Source of the DNA: Bradyrhizobium agreste
GTDB lineage: Bacteria; Pseudomonadota; Alphaproteobacteria; Rhizobiales; Xanthobacteraceae
Assembly: GCF_016031625.1 (NCBI RefSeq)
Contig: NZ_JACCHP010000001.1
Location: 310,001-374,000, forward strand
Length of the DNA: 64,000 nt
Direction: 5' to 3'
Shown here: positions 9,285 through 19,610 of the stretch, piece by piece
Position numbering within the stretch: the stretch's first letter is position 1
Layout of the letters: each line of letters starts with the position of its first letter
Made by a program: the position numbers and the translations under genes
The notes under the pieces: model-generated
Told to the model about the DNA's origin: nothing
What the model saw: only the letters and a program-made list of their open reading frames with translations
Database searches by the model: none

Positions 9285-9488
9285 ATGTCTCGTTTCTACT
9301 TCAACTTGGTAGGCAAGCAGAATGTCGATGACCCCGGCGGGTTGGCATTCGAAAATGAGCTGCAAGCCTTCCGTGCGGCGCAGCGCCTAGCAACGGACCT
9401 AGCGAGCGCTCAACCTCCGCTGCGGGGTACGACCTGCGTGGTTGTTACGCGCAGGGACCGAGGTGAGTCTTATTATGTAAGCGTGTAA
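9285..9488 (+). CDS. Small DUF6894-like protein
   Basis: 67 aa from the ATG at 9285 (MSRFYFNLVGKQNVDDPGG). The frame is open further upstream, but the family begins with this M-x-R-F-Y-F motif. Central residues carry the ELQAFRAAQRLATDLA helix typical of these rhizobial proteins, which have no known function. It stands alone among remnants. Confidence 0.7.
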   Translation: MSRFYFNLVGKQNVDDPGGLAFENELQAFRAAQRLATDLASAQPPLRGTTCVVVTRRDRGESYYVSV

Positions 9489-9849
9489 CCGGGGCTTCCA
9501 AATCAAACCTCTCGCCCATTACTAACGTGCCATCTGCCGGGGCACCCACCCCGAGCTGTGGGACGGCCCGGTGTCGGCATGTCGGGCACGGCCCCTCGCT
9601 CGCATTAGGCGCCCTGGGCTTGCCAACGGGCGGGCCGCCTCCGAAAGTAGAGACAGACCGCAACCTATGCGTCGAACATACTTTCTAAGCTCCAGCCCGC
9701 CGCACTTTCTGCGAGTAGAGCAAGACCGATGTGAAAGTCTCGTCCCGAATTGGCTGTCCTCCAGCATTGGCGGCTGCCTCAGTCACTTGAGGGTGATCTC
9801 GATTTCATTTCGAGCACTGGTTCCTCAAACGAACGCCCCCTTCGGAGAT

Positions 9850-10449
9850 CATCATGGCGTCCCCCGTCGCGAAGCTCAGAACACACCACCAAGCCCGCTA
9901 CTGCTGAGTATCAGGGGGAATACGACAAACAAGCTGGCGCTCAGTCCGATGACCGCAGTTACTGCCTTCTCTACACGGCCATGCTTGAGAACGAGCTGGA
10001 CCGAAGCATTGATAGTTGGCTCGGTGATCTCGCGGGCAATATCCGTAGGGACATGTACGATCGCGATGGACCGATGGGTACGCTTTCCAGAACAATCACT
10101 CTAGCGTCCGCATTGGACATCATCGGTCCAGTGTCACAAGAGAACTTCAGGCTGATCCGCAACGTGAGGAATGCGTTTGCTCACGCCAAAGTCCCGACTA
10201 GATTCGACCACCAGAGGTCACGGCGGTGTGTGGCCGACTGCAGCGTATCAATATCGACGATCCACCCGAGCCGGTGGACCAGAGCCCCACCTTTCGGCCC
10301 GGGATCGCTTTACCCTTGTAGCCCAAGAGACGATGTTGCGTTTGGCCCGTCACTCTGGACATAACCCGCATTTTCACGATGCAGACGGAAAAGAGCGAGA
10401 AATTGACAGGTCCATTTGCCGTAGCCTGCCAGATGCCGCTGTTAGATAA
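9850..10449 (+). pseudogene. MltR/mannitol-repressor-like gene with two frameshifts
   Basis: Three successive frames continue one family sequence. The first (to about 10210) has DRSYCLLYTAMLENELDRS, MGTLSRTITLASALDIIG and IRNVRNAFAHAKVPTRF. The next reads PEVTAVCGRLQRINIDDP to about 10305. The third reads FTLVAQETMLRLARHSG to 10449. The IRNxxAHA and short-hydrophobic pattern matches the MltR-like helical family. At least two frameshifts make it a pseudogene; the 5' end is uncertain. Confidence 0.65.
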
Positions 10450-10505
10450 GTCTCAAGTGCCGCCGGAGCTCCTTAACAGGCTGCATTCCTATGACTGCTG
10501 TGATT

Positions 10506-13186
10506 CTAACCCGTATTGGTCGCGTTCGCCCAAGGCCCAATCCCTTCCACGATATCATGATCAAGAAACTTCTTCTCGCATTTTTCCAGAACCTTATTCA
10601 TTGCACGCTTTAGTCCCGCCCTGTTGAGCTGCACATGTGCGAGCTTAAGGGCAAAGAAGGCGTCATTATTGTTCTGTCCTTCGTCATCACGCATCCAAGT
10701 CCAGGCGCGCGCGTCCGCCGAATGTAGAAACAGGACCCAAGCGGCATAAGCCTCAACAGCATCCTGGGCAGCAAGATAGCTCCGCCACCAGTGATGACCA
10801 CAGGCTTCGCGCCAGCGCAGCCGCGCCGCCTTGCGGCGAAGATCGGCACTATCTGTGCGCATCTGTCCTTCAGGCCAGGCCTCTGGGATAGGGAGCTTGT
10901 AGCCGGTGCCGAGCCCGTCCAGCAGGACGCCACGCCGCTGCCGCCACGCCAGCGGCGACGCACGATCCGCAGCAGCAATATCAGCGATCCAGGCAGCCTT
11001 GCCATTGTACGACGCTGCCAGGGCGACATTGAAGAGAATCTGATCCGAATGACAGAACGGCAGGCTTATAAGCTCGTCCCGAAGCGCGGCGACGGGCGCA
11101 GAATCGGGGAACGCGAAACACGATATGCAACAACTCATCGATACCAGCAGGGCCAATGTAGCGTGTTGTCACGGTCATGCGAAGTGCGCGCCATAGCGCG
11201 GCACCGCGAGTGGGCTCTTGAATGAGCAAAGCTTCACACAGTGCAAGGAACGCGGTCTCCGCAAGGCGCACGCGTCTACGGAAGTCCGTGCTGATGTCAC
11301 GCGAGCCTTCGAGCCAATGATCAATTATGTCGGAAGCATGCTGGATCACGGGATCCATGTCGACGGCCTCAACATTGGTGAGATACAGGCTCGCGCCTGA
11401 TTTACGTGCCTCGTCGATGCGCGCTGTTGCGGTCTCTATCGCGCGTTCGTGGGCTTTGATCTGCGCATCGGCATCGAGCGCGGCGCGCATCGACGGTGCG
11501 GGATTGTCTCGCTCTTCAGGACTTGGCCTAGGCCGCACAGAGATAAAAAATGGTGTGAACCTCCTTTCAGTACGATCAACCGTGAGCGTCGAGCCCGGGT
11601 CCGGTTCTTCGATTTTATTGGCGGTCAGCACGTGACCGAAGATCTCTGCGGCAAGGCGCACCTCAGTGGGATCGGCGCCACGTAGACGCGCAGCTTCAAG
11701 CAAGCGCCAAGGCGCAAGCCGCGGCCCCAATTGGTCGAACGGCAGAGCCAGCTCGGCTCTGATAAGCGCGCCGGTGCCATAATGGTTGACCCAGATGTTG
11801 GACGAGGGACTCCAGCCCCAAGCCTCCGCAGCAAGATAACGCCCAAACCGAGCGGCATCGGCCAGGGTCAGCATTCGAAACAGAACACCGTCCAGCTCAT
11901 CATCGGGTTGGCCGATCGAGTTTACCAGCCATGACCAGGCGCTGTCGCTAAAGCCGCTCGGGTGAAACGATAAAAGCACGACGAGATCACGCCGCTGTTT
12001 GGCGGACGCCGCGCCATAGCGCGCAATGAGGGCATCGACATCCGCGGATGACGGATTTCGCATGACCTCAACAAAATCAGCAGGAATGAATTTGAGATCG
12101 GCCGCGATTAGCTTATCGAACTGACTTTGAGCATCACCCAGGGACTGCAGCTCGATCTTGATCAACTCGCTGGTTGCTATCGCATTGTTATCGTCGTTCT
12201 CGTGGGCGCTCAGGCGCAAGAGCTGTGCTGCTGATGCCTCCGCCGGTCCTGCCAAGATGAAAGATTCGTTCGCGTGAACGGCACTCCAATAGCGTGACTC
12301 GGGCGGACACGACGCGAAGCTTTCCATCTTGCGGCGTTGCAGCGCGGCCAGAACGTCCGGAGCGCATCGAGCGAGTGCCGGTTGGAGCTCCTCAAAGAAC
12401 AATTCTTCGGCGGTACGCCCCACCTGCCGATGGAGCTTCGCCACGTCGAAGTCTGCCGCGGCGGAGCGCAACTCCTCGACGAAACTAGGCGGCGGCTGAA
12501 AGGTCGGATCAAGCCACAGCTCCCTGGTGCGCTGCAGGCGGGAATGGACAGCCTGCTGCCGATCCTCGAGCGCAATTCGCGCGTGTCGCCGCTCAAGGGC
12601 AAAGAAACTCCGGCCCGGGTTTGGTAAGTAGTCTTTTTCATAGGTGTATTGCCGGTCGATGCCGGGATCGAGTATGGCGGCGTTTTCCTCGTCGGCTTCC
12701 TGTCCGCTTAGCCAAAGCAGCAGTGCTGCGACCCGAGCAGGAAGCTGCGGATGAATACCGGATTCGGGCACGCGCGAGCGGATATCCTCCGACAGGTCTC
12801 GCAGGGCAACAGCTGTGGGTTCGGGCCTTTTGCACGAGGCTTTGTCGGAGTTGCTCGGGAACGCTGCGAGTGGCAATCAGGACCCATGCTTCTAGCGCCT
12901 CATCGCGTGCCAGCGCATGATCGATTTCGCCAAGGAGTTCGCGATCACTCAGGCTGGTGTCGTCGCCGTATTTTTTTCACTCCAACCGGAACCGGCGATC
13001 CTGCTGGCCGACCGCGCCCGCATCGCCACCATGTTGAAAGCCTGACTTAGCCACCGCAATCGAAATGCCGAGCAGGCGGCCCACAAGTCCGGCTGCGAGA
13101 TTTTCCAGCTTGTGCGCGCTCCTATCGGCCTGAAGCGCAGATTTCAGTTTGCTCTGATGGGAAAGCTCATCGGGAGTCAGCGACAT
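10506..13186 (-). pseudogene. Large nuclease-like protein of an SMC-associated defence-type locus, disrupted
   Basis: The natural start is the ATG at 13186 (MSLTPDELSHQSKLK). The first about 100 residues look like a PD-(D/E)XK fold: GFQHGGDAG, then RFRLE, stop, KKYGDD. An in-frame TGA at 12977-12979 falls exactly between the Glu and Lys of the expected E-x-K motif. Reading on, the frame shifts near 12825 into a 600-codon helical region (to about 11110), and again near 11105 into the final 200 codons ending at 10506. Restored, it would be about 890 aa. It follows the SMC-like gene after 178 bases. The nuclease call is from motif shape only. Confidence 0.6.
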
Positions 13187-13364
13187 GACAACTACTTGCA
13201 ACGAATCAGACTGCGGGGCTAGCACTGGATCGTGCCAACGGCGCGACCCGATTCTACGACCGGGGTCAGAGCTTGATGCCTCGAACGTAGCTCGTCTTCG
13301 CGGCGAAGGATATAAACGCCGCAATCTAGATCATTTCGCAGGGCTCGAAGCGCTACACCCACGC

Positions 13365-15834
13365 TCAAAGCTTTTGGCTAAGAGATTTGTAGTAGCGGTA
13401 TTGACCCGAGCCTGCCGGATGCTCGAATTGAAAGCAACCCGCAAAATTCTCGATCGCTCGCATGACCCCTTTAAGGGATGGTGCCGTGAAGGCATGGGTT
13501 TGTCCTGTCGACCAATGCGAGAGGTAGTTGCTCACGATCGTCGTCACAGAGGTGCCGAGGCCGGCGAGCTGGGCAGGCTCTAGGATCAGGCGCCCGGCCG
13601 TGTCATGGAGGTCGACGGCTGCCTTGATGGCGTCTATCAGGTTTTTTGCCATATGCTTATCGTCATTGAAGGCAATGCCGATAGGCACAGGAATGCCGAC
13701 CCTTGCGATGACCTCCTCGAGTTTGAACTCGAGGTACTGTCTGATCCGGGGCGCGGCATCATCGGTGTTTCCGGTATCGAGAAAGGCGTGAGTCGCATCG
13801 CGTACCTTGTGGATCGCGCCCGACTGCGGCAGCACCGATGTCCGCGCAGTGCCCTGGATGCACTGATGCCACCAACCGCCCTCGTTGGCATTCGTGTTGA
13901 AAAGCTTCTCCAGGACTGTGTCATGGCTAAGCAGGATGACCTGCGGACCATTTGAGACCCCAGGGCGCGCAAATTGTCCTTTGATCACGTTCATCAGATG
14001 GAACTGGTGCCCGGAATCAAAGCTCGATGTGACATCATCGAGAATCAGAAACTTGGCACCCCCGCCATAGAGCGAGGCGGCCGCCAAATAGACGCTGATC
14101 GCGAAGGCGTTGCGATAGCTCTCGGAGAGGACGGCTTGAGCGGAGATGTCCGGCAGCGTCCAGAATTGAGCGAGGGAGATGGAAATATCTTCGCTGCCGG
14201 CGCGCTTTTTCAGGGCCGGCACCACATCGGTGTACATGATCGCCGCGAAAATACTTCGCGTAACCGGCTCGATCGCGGCGAGCCGACGCGCGCTTGCGGC
14301 GGACTCGGCACTGGCGAAGCGTGAGTTGGCCGTGTCAAGGAAGCTCTTGACCCGAGCAATTCGCGCAAGTTCGGCAGCGATGGTGGATTGCTCTCTCAGG
14401 GCGGCGCGCAGGTCCGACAAATTGCTCTGGAGGCGGCGTGCGGCTTCAGCTTTCTCCACGACCGCCGTGAGCTTGTCGGGAAGGCTCTTCTCCAGTGTGA
14501 TTTTGCTGTCGGTGAGGTGCTTGAGCTTGGCGACCGCGCGATCAGTCAAATTCTCCTTCCAACCTACGACCGAGCGCGCGCGCGCCCCGTCGATGGCCCC
14601 CTTCAGTCCGATGTCCTTTGCCTGGGCGAATAGAGCCTGCTCATCTGGTTGCTGTCCTAATCGTTCCAGCTCGTCGAGCTGATTCCAGCCTTTTTTGGTC
14701 CATTCTTGGGCCAGATTGGCCGAAGCTGTCTCCACGGCCTGAAAGGCCGCGAGCTTGTGGCGAACATGGTCGTAGCGAACCGGCACCAGATCGATCGCAT
14801 GTCGGGCAGACACATTTATCCACCCAACTGTCATCCGCGATGATGATTTCGCTGAGGCTGTAGAGCTGGCGGAAAAGATCGCCTTGAGTAAGCTTTAAGG
14901 CGGCATCACGAGCATCGGCCAGCTCCACGAGGCGCTTGGCATCCTCTTCGCTTGGCGCGGCTCTCAGTGCCTCCGACCACCTCGCCTCATCGCGCAAGAT
15001 TTTTGCGAGCTCTGCTCTCGCCTCACCTCCTTCCGCGGCCTTCGCTGCATTGACGCAACTCGTGGGGTCGATCTCCTCGAACGTCCGCCCCTCGCAGAGG
15101 GGCTTGAGCAGTTCAATGCCACTGAGAGCGGAATGCGCCTTCGCGAGCATAGATGTCTCGGCTTCTGCCGGATCGTACTCGTCATCGACAAGCGCAGTGA
15201 AAGCCTCCCTTATGTTGGCCTGCGCTCGCTTGAGGGAGACGGTCGCAGTGTTCTGCTTGGCTTCCTTGGTGGCGACGCCAAAGTGATTGTTGAATGCTCT
15301 CGTATTTGTCAGAGAGGCGAACCCCTGTCGCAGTGCCGAATACCGCTTCAACCCTAGTAGCCCGGCGAACGATCGGCCGCGCTTCTGGGGCGCTAGATCG
15401 ATAAAGTCCTGAAATGTTTTTCCATCGAGAAGGACGAACTCGCGATTGAGGTCAGCCAGAATCGCATTTCCGTCTGCCCCGGTGCTTGCCGCTACGGTTC
15501 GCCCGCCGCCCGCATCGCGCCGGACCGTCACATCGACCTCGGCGCCGCCGCCGGCTGGCACAAGGGTCAGGGTGATCGTTCCAACACCACCCGCATGGAA
15601 GCGGTTGAGGTAGTAGGACGAGCCTTTTTCGGCCGCTGGCAGCTCGTCGAGCTTGGGAATGCGACCGGTAATCGCGTAGACCACCGCATCGAAAATCGAC
15701 GTTTTCCCGACACCGTTCGGCGCGGAGATGGAGTTGACGCAATCCGGCTTGAGTTTGATAACGAGGGGAGCACCCTCATTGTTAATGCCGCGAAAGCCTT
15801 CGATTGAAACCTTCTGAAGATACCAGCCGCTCAT
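13365..15834 (-). pseudogene. SMC/Rad50-like AAA ATPase with CxxC hook, frameshifted
   Basis: The first part starts at 15834 (MSGWYLQKVSIEGFRGINNE) with Walker A APNGVGKTS near residue 40 and reaches a CVCPTC zinc-hook motif near 14798-14815. Just beyond it, near 14775, the frame shifts; the second part continues through coiled coil to the signature-like LSESYRNAFAISVYLA, Walker B FLILDDVTSSFD and H-loop LLSHDTV, ending at 13365. Restored length is about 820 aa. The coiled coils flanking a CxxC hook resemble LmuB of Lamassu or ABC-3C ATPases. It overlaps the small upstream gene by an ATGA junction. Confidence 0.7.
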
Positions 15835-16091
15835 TGGGCAGTGCTTTCCTTAGGGGAGGTCTGATGCGGTTGCACCGGCGCAGTCGCTTCGTACAACGCA
15901 TCGAGGAGCGCCCCCTGATCGACGGCGATTTCCAGGCTGAGCTTTGCAAGGGCCCCCGACAGGACGTCCGCTAGCGGATCATCGATTCGTTTCAGCGCGG
16001 CCGCGAGCGCCGAGATGTTTTGATCAACGGTATTTTTGTCATCGATCTCAAACGCAATTTCATTGTTTGCCACTATAGTCCCCCAGCACAT
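15831..16091 (-). CDS. Small acidic companion protein of the SMC-like locus
   Basis: 86 aa from the ATG at 16091 (MCWGTIVANNEIAFEIDDKN). The frame extends to 16154, but no better start is visible. Its stop overlaps the SMC-like start by four bases, so the two were probably co-translated. Position and size fit the small middle component (LmuC-like) of Lamassu/ABC-3C systems, but there is no recognisable motif. It is the only gene of the three without a visible lesion. Confidence 0.5.
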   Translation of the reverse strand: MCWGTIVANNEIAFEIDDKNTVDQNISALAAALKRIDDPLADVLSGALAKLSLEIAVDQGALLDALYEATAPVQPHQTSPKESTAQ

Positions 16092-17205
16092 CGTCTTCCA
16101 TCGTCTCATGTCGAACCGCAAGCACATTTGGTTTTTTTCACGGTTCGCGCGCAAGAGATTCGGCGCTCATTTTGACACGAGGGGTGCCTTCGCAACCTCA
16201 CAGACAGCACGTCCTTTGTACGCTTCGTACAGAATGAATTCCAAGCGGCCTCATTGGTCGTCCGAGCCGGCCTCCAAGCATCCGGGGCAACTCATCGAAC
16301 TTTCCGAGCATAGCAAAAGACAGCTATGCGCCTGGGGCGCCACGGCGCCGCGCAACACGAGCATGGCTGGCGCGCGCGACCATCTGAATAGCAATAAGGA
16401 TGGCCGCGTCCTCCATGCTCGAGATTGGATGAGCGTTGTTTTCACTATAAACGGCCAGGTCCACCTCGACGCCAAACCCAGGGACAGCAACCGTCTGACG
16501 CAACTTTCTGTTGCCAGTCACAGTTCGAGAGCAGATGAAGCACTCGCCGTCATATAAAATTCGGAATGGGATTCGTTGCTCGCGCATCATCACCGGCCTT
16601 GACGACTCAAGGGAACTTTGGACGCCCGCGTGGCCTTCGCGCCTCGATATCGTTGCTACGGGCCGGACGAAAACATCATCGCTCTGACGATATTAGCGCG
16701 ATTCGCGCGCTATGATCGTTTGGTCAGCAGCCTCACATTGCAGGATTTCAGCAGATTAGCCTGTCGTTTTGTTCAATTCCGCCCCGTCCGGAGTTAACGA
16801 AGCCTCTCTCATACCATGCGGCTCTCCTAACATGTCGTCGGAGGTGGCAGTGGAACGCTCTGAGCTGCTGATGCTGCTTCGGCGCGCCAAACATCGTGCC
16901 GGGTGATCACATCCCGTGTCGGTCACCGGCTTTTCCATTTCGTCCGCCGCCACTTCTTTGGAGTCGTTCGTCTGACCTGCGGCTACATGGCATCGTCGCA
17001 GGACAGTTCAAGCCGGCGAGAGGTTCGATGAGCGCGGAACGCCTTCTAGATCCGTCGCGCGAACTGGCACGCCGCTGAGGGCCCTCTAGGCGCGCGCGAC
17101 CACAAGCTGATCCAGCAGAAATACGACGGATCCTGCCCGTTAAACGCCGCGGAACGTCCTGGTTGCAATGTTAACATCCCTCGCCGATCGGCTGGGGGAA
17201 CAAGC
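16092..17205. other. Mostly unassigned; one possible small ORF
   Basis: A minus-strand frame at 16324-16593 (89 codons, MMMREQRIPFRILYDGEC start, AVYSENNAHPISSMEDAAIL in the middle) may be a small hypothetical gene but matches nothing I recognise. The rest shows only short overlapping frames without motifs. Confidence 0.3.
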
Positions 17206-17469
17206 ATGGCTAGGGCATTTCGCAGTACCGTCATGGCACTCACTTTTGTCGTCGTCACCGGCAGTAACATAGTTTGGAGTTTGCTGGATGACTACGTCGC
17301 GTGCGGCCTAGCGCTAGCCGCTTCAGTCACCGCCGGCTTTTGCGTCGAGCGCGCCCTCATCAAACGGTCCCATCGCGAAATGATCCGTCAACACGGCGCA
17401 GACTGGCTGGCTGCTAGCGAGCGCATAGATTCTGGCGGACCAACTAGGACGGTGAAGGCGGAGAAATGA
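17206..17469 (+). CDS. Small membrane protein
   Basis: 87 aa. Two hydrophobic segments (about 9-28 and 32-48) are followed by a basic cytoplasmic-type tail. It heads a set of three small genes joined by stop-start overlaps (ATGA at 17466-17469, then GTGA near 17711), which argues for real coding. Function unknown. Confidence 0.5.
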   Translation: MARAFRSTVMALTFVVVTGSNIVWSLLDDYVACGLALAASVTAGFCVERALIKRSHREMIRQHGADWLAASERIDSGGPTRTVKAEK

Positions 17470-17714
17470 CAGTCGATCGGAATATCCTCGAGAGCGGCGC
17501 GAAGCGGGAGGCACCCAAGCTGGAGGCATCCAAGCTGGAGGTGCTCGATTGCCAAGCCTCGGCGCGATCGTTGCGAGCCCATGGATTGGCGATCGAGGCA
17601 TTGCGCGCCTGGTATGCCATGCAGTCAACAGTCAATACCGTCGCGCTCTACGACGCCGCAGCAGCGCTGTTCGGCTCGGATTTCAACCGAGCCGAATACC
17701 ATGAGGTCGAGTGA
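17466..17714 (+). CDS. Small hypothetical protein with Lys-Leu-Glu repeat
   Basis: 82 aa, ATGA overlap with the previous gene. The N-terminus contains an imperfect short repeat (APKLEA then SKLEV). The C-terminal half (ARSLRAHGLAIEALRAWYAM, then ALYDAAAALFGSDFNRAEY) is helical. No family recognised. Confidence 0.5.
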   Translation: MTVDRNILESGAKREAPKLEASKLEVLDCQASARSLRAHGLAIEALRAWYAMQSTVNTVALYDAAAALFGSDFNRAEYHEVE

Positions 17715-17923
17715 ATATATCTGATCTCGACGCGCTTGCAGTTCGGCAAGCGCGATGCCGAAGTCCAGATTATCTTACGTCGACAGAACGGGTGAAAGCC
17801 TCTAATTCGATTCCTATCGTTACGTCGCGAGGCGGCCACTATAAGTCTCTGCCTCACAACGATATTGGGTACGCGCTCCAAGAGGCAGGCGATCAGCCTG
17901 AGATTATCTTATCACTCGCCTAA
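17711..17923 (+). CDS. Possible small hypothetical protein
   Basis: 70 codons from a GTG that overlaps the previous stop (GTGA). It overlaps the end of a decayed toxin remnant on the other strand by about 20 bases. No motif; kept because of the coupled start. Confidence 0.3.
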   Translation: MNISDLDALAVRQARCRSPDYLTSTERVKASNSIPIVTSRGGHYKSLPHNDIGYALQEAGDQPEIILSLA

Positions 17924-18180
17924 GGGACGCCGCTTTTCGAGACAACACTCTGTCCGCTCGACAATTGGCGTTTCGATAAAGATTCACGACATCGTAGAGA
18001 TCGCGCGGTCGCGTTCGCTCGGCCAAAGCCCTGAACTTTTCTGCAAAGGCCTCAACGGAGTCGTAGGCCAGAACCTCGATGCCGTCTTCAGGCATGTCCG
18101 AATAAGGATGAAAAATGTCGGCGGGGACCGGCGCCACCCACGCGTAAAAACGCCCATCGAATGGGCGCGCGCCTCGGGTC
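17904..18180 (-). pseudogene. C-terminal remnant of an AbiEii-type nucleotidyltransferase toxin
   Basis: The 3' part of a minus frame reads IEVLAYDSVEAFAEKFRALA then ERTRPRDLYDVVNLYRN, the conserved helix and TRPRDLYD motif of AbiEii/AbiGii toxins. The nucleotidyltransferase core normally preceding it is missing: upstream of about 18180 the frame runs into the antisense of another small gene. No AbiEi antitoxin gene is nearby. Confidence 0.65.
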
Positions 18181-18190
18181 CTGTCGCTCG

Positions 18191-18403
18191 TTATCGATGC
18201 GTGCCGTAACGGTTGCCAGTTCTCGAATTGAGATAAGTCCCACCACGGTGTGATGAGCCGGACCCGCCCAAATAGCTGCCGCCATGACTGGTAGTGTGAT
18301 GTCCACCGCCGTAGCTGACGCGCCCTCCATGTCCTCCGCGTGCGTTTGCTTGTCCGATCACGCCGAGCAGCAACAGACCGGCAACTATTGCAATCAACTT
18401 CAT
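18191..18403 (-). CDS. Small secreted Gly/His-rich protein
   Basis: 70 aa from the ATG at 18403, preceded by GGAGGGCGAGCGAA. A clear signal peptide (MKLIAIVAGLLLLGVIGQANA) is followed by a Gly/His/Ser-rich mature part with HGG and SYGGGHH stretches, ending LNSRTGNRYGTHR. This is a common periplasmic or secreted type in Bradyrhizobium with unknown function; the histidines could bind metal. Confidence 0.7.
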   Translation of the reverse strand: MKLIAIVAGLLLLGVIGQANARGGHGGRVSYGGGHHTTSHGGSYLGGSGSSHRGGTYLNSRTGNRYGTHR

Positions 18404-18703
18404 ATTTCGCTCGCCCTCCTTCAAATGTGCAAGCGTATCCAAGCGCAGCCGATGCGTGATAACAACCTTTGATTCGCGCAAAATATGCATCTTTACGCGG
18501 GGAGCAATTGGAGCCGAGCCGTTTTCCGGCGCGAGTAAGGCGTGCGATTGTCCCCGAAACATCTAGATCTCCAAATGGAGCCGGTGACCTCGTCTGAATG
18601 CCCAATCGATCGAGCAGAAATACCGCAGATGAAGGACCTTCTACGCTGATTATCATCATGGCCGCGATGCTAACATAGGCCCGCTACTTGCTCGGGGCCA
18701 ACA

Positions 18704-19087
18704 TTGTCATCGCAGGAAATTTCCACCCAGTCGACTGCTGCAGCCGATCGGGATCTCACCTTCGTAGTGATTGAGCGTCATCGCGAGCTGTCGGCACATT
18801 ACGATGCGGCCTTATCCGTATCGGCGAAGCTCGATGGGCCCGAGTTTGATGCCGCCGATGAAATCAGCAGTCAAAGGAACCATGCTCTCGCGGAGCATGC
18901 GAATGTGCTCATCCGCTCAAGGCCAACGACGATCGCGGGCGTTATTGCTCTGACCCGTTACGTCGGCAGCCTACGAGAGTGGGAAGTTCCCGATGATGAC
19001 GCATGGTATGAGATTTTCTTAGAAGGACTGGCAGACGCGATCGATGGAGTCGCCATGGCGCAGCGGCTTGGGCGAGACGGCGATTAA
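18704..19087 (+). CDS. Hypothetical acidic protein
   Basis: 127 aa from a TTG (or a later start). The sequence is helical and acidic, with LTRYVGSLREWEVPDDDAWYEIFLEG motifs resembling a widespread rhizobial family of unknown function often found in mobile regions. A 28-codon ORF follows after one base. Confidence 0.55.
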   Translation: MSSQEISTQSTAAADRDLTFVVIERHRELSAHYDAALSVSAKLDGPEFDAADEISSQRNHALAEHANVLIRSRPTTIAGVIALTRYVGSLREWEVPDDDAWYEIFLEGLADAIDGVAMAQRLGRDGD

Positions 19088-19088
19088 C

Positions 19089-19175
19089 ATGGCGCTCGCT
19101 TTCATCTTCCGCGGCATACTTTTCTGGGGCTGCATTGCTGCGCTTCTCTATTTCGTGTGGAATTTGCCCTTCTGA
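19089..19175 (+). CDS. Candidate 28-aa membrane microprotein
   Basis: ATG at 19089, one base after the TAA of the previous gene. The peptide is a single hydrophobic span (MALAFIFRGILFWGC, then IAALLYFVWNLPF). Position suggests translational coupling; existence needs proteomic or ribosome evidence. Confidence 0.35.
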   Translation: MALAFIFRGILFWGCIAALLYFVWNLPF

Positions 19176-19254
19176 AGCCCGACGACTAGGGGCTCGCCCG
19201 AACCAGTGTCGAGGCAAAGAGGAGCGGCGGCTTTTCAACCACGGTAATCGCCCA

Positions 19255-19422
19255 CTACGATATCAGTTTCGCTCGCCCTGCCCGAAGCTGATCCGTCTTG
19301 AAATCGTCGACCACGAACGCCTTGGCAGCGGCGTCGAGGATACTATCGCGGACTTCCTCGAGGCGCTCGATGCGCCAGATTTCTTCGTCCGATCGATTGG
19401 CCGTGATTTTCACCTCTGTCAT
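19255..19422 (-). CDS. Candidate 55-aa protein
   Basis: Minus-strand ORF starting MTEVKITANRSDEEIWRIER and ending in a basic tail. The codon pattern is even and the sequence is amphipathic. Its start lies three bases from the tRNA-like sequence. No family recognised. Confidence 0.35.
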   Translation of the reverse strand: MTEVKITANRSDEEIWRIERLEEVRDSILDAAAKAFVVDDFKTDQLRAGRAKLIS

Positions 19423-19424
19423 GA

Positions 19425-19496
19425 GCCCCGTAGCTCAGTGGAAAGAGCGGGGAGTTTCTACGTCTCGTGGCGTAGGTTCAAGCCCTACCGAGGGCA
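19425..19496 (+). tRNA. Degenerate tRNA-Arg-like sequence (anticodon region TCT)
   Basis: The T arm (GTAGG-TTCAAGC-CCTAC) and D arm (GCTC...GAGC) are intact. The loop TTTCTAC would give anticodon TCT, but the anticodon stem has one mismatch, and the 5' acceptor reads GCCC-CG where GCCCTCG would pair with the 3' CGAGGGC, so one base appears deleted. The 3' end is not CCA. Probably a damaged or duplicated tRNA left by an integration event. Confidence 0.5.
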
Positions 19497-19610
19497 TCAT
19501 CCACGGTCGCGTAGCTCCCGGCGGCCGATCAGAGCTTTAGTCAGGGTGCCAACAAAGCCTCCGAGCGTAAGACCACCCAGGACCAGAAACAGTAGATCGG
19601 GATTTAGCAT
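19497..19610 (-). CDS. Candidate 37-aa membrane microprotein
   Basis: MLNPDLLFLVLGGLTLGGFV then a short basic tail (KALIGRRELRDRG). One glycine-rich hydrophobic span. Its stop abuts the tRNA-like sequence. Support is the clean ORF only. Confidence 0.35.
   Translation of the reverse strand: MLNPDLLFLVLGGLTLGGFVGTLTKALIGRRELRDRG

Noticed and set aside
9571..10104. 177-codon plus-strand ORF
   Set aside because: It overlaps the MltR-like remnant in another frame and has no motif.
17904..18659. 251-codon minus-strand ORF as one protein
   Set aside because: Only the last about 90 codons look like a protein (AbiEii end); the remainder overlaps the small Gly/His-rich gene in another frame.
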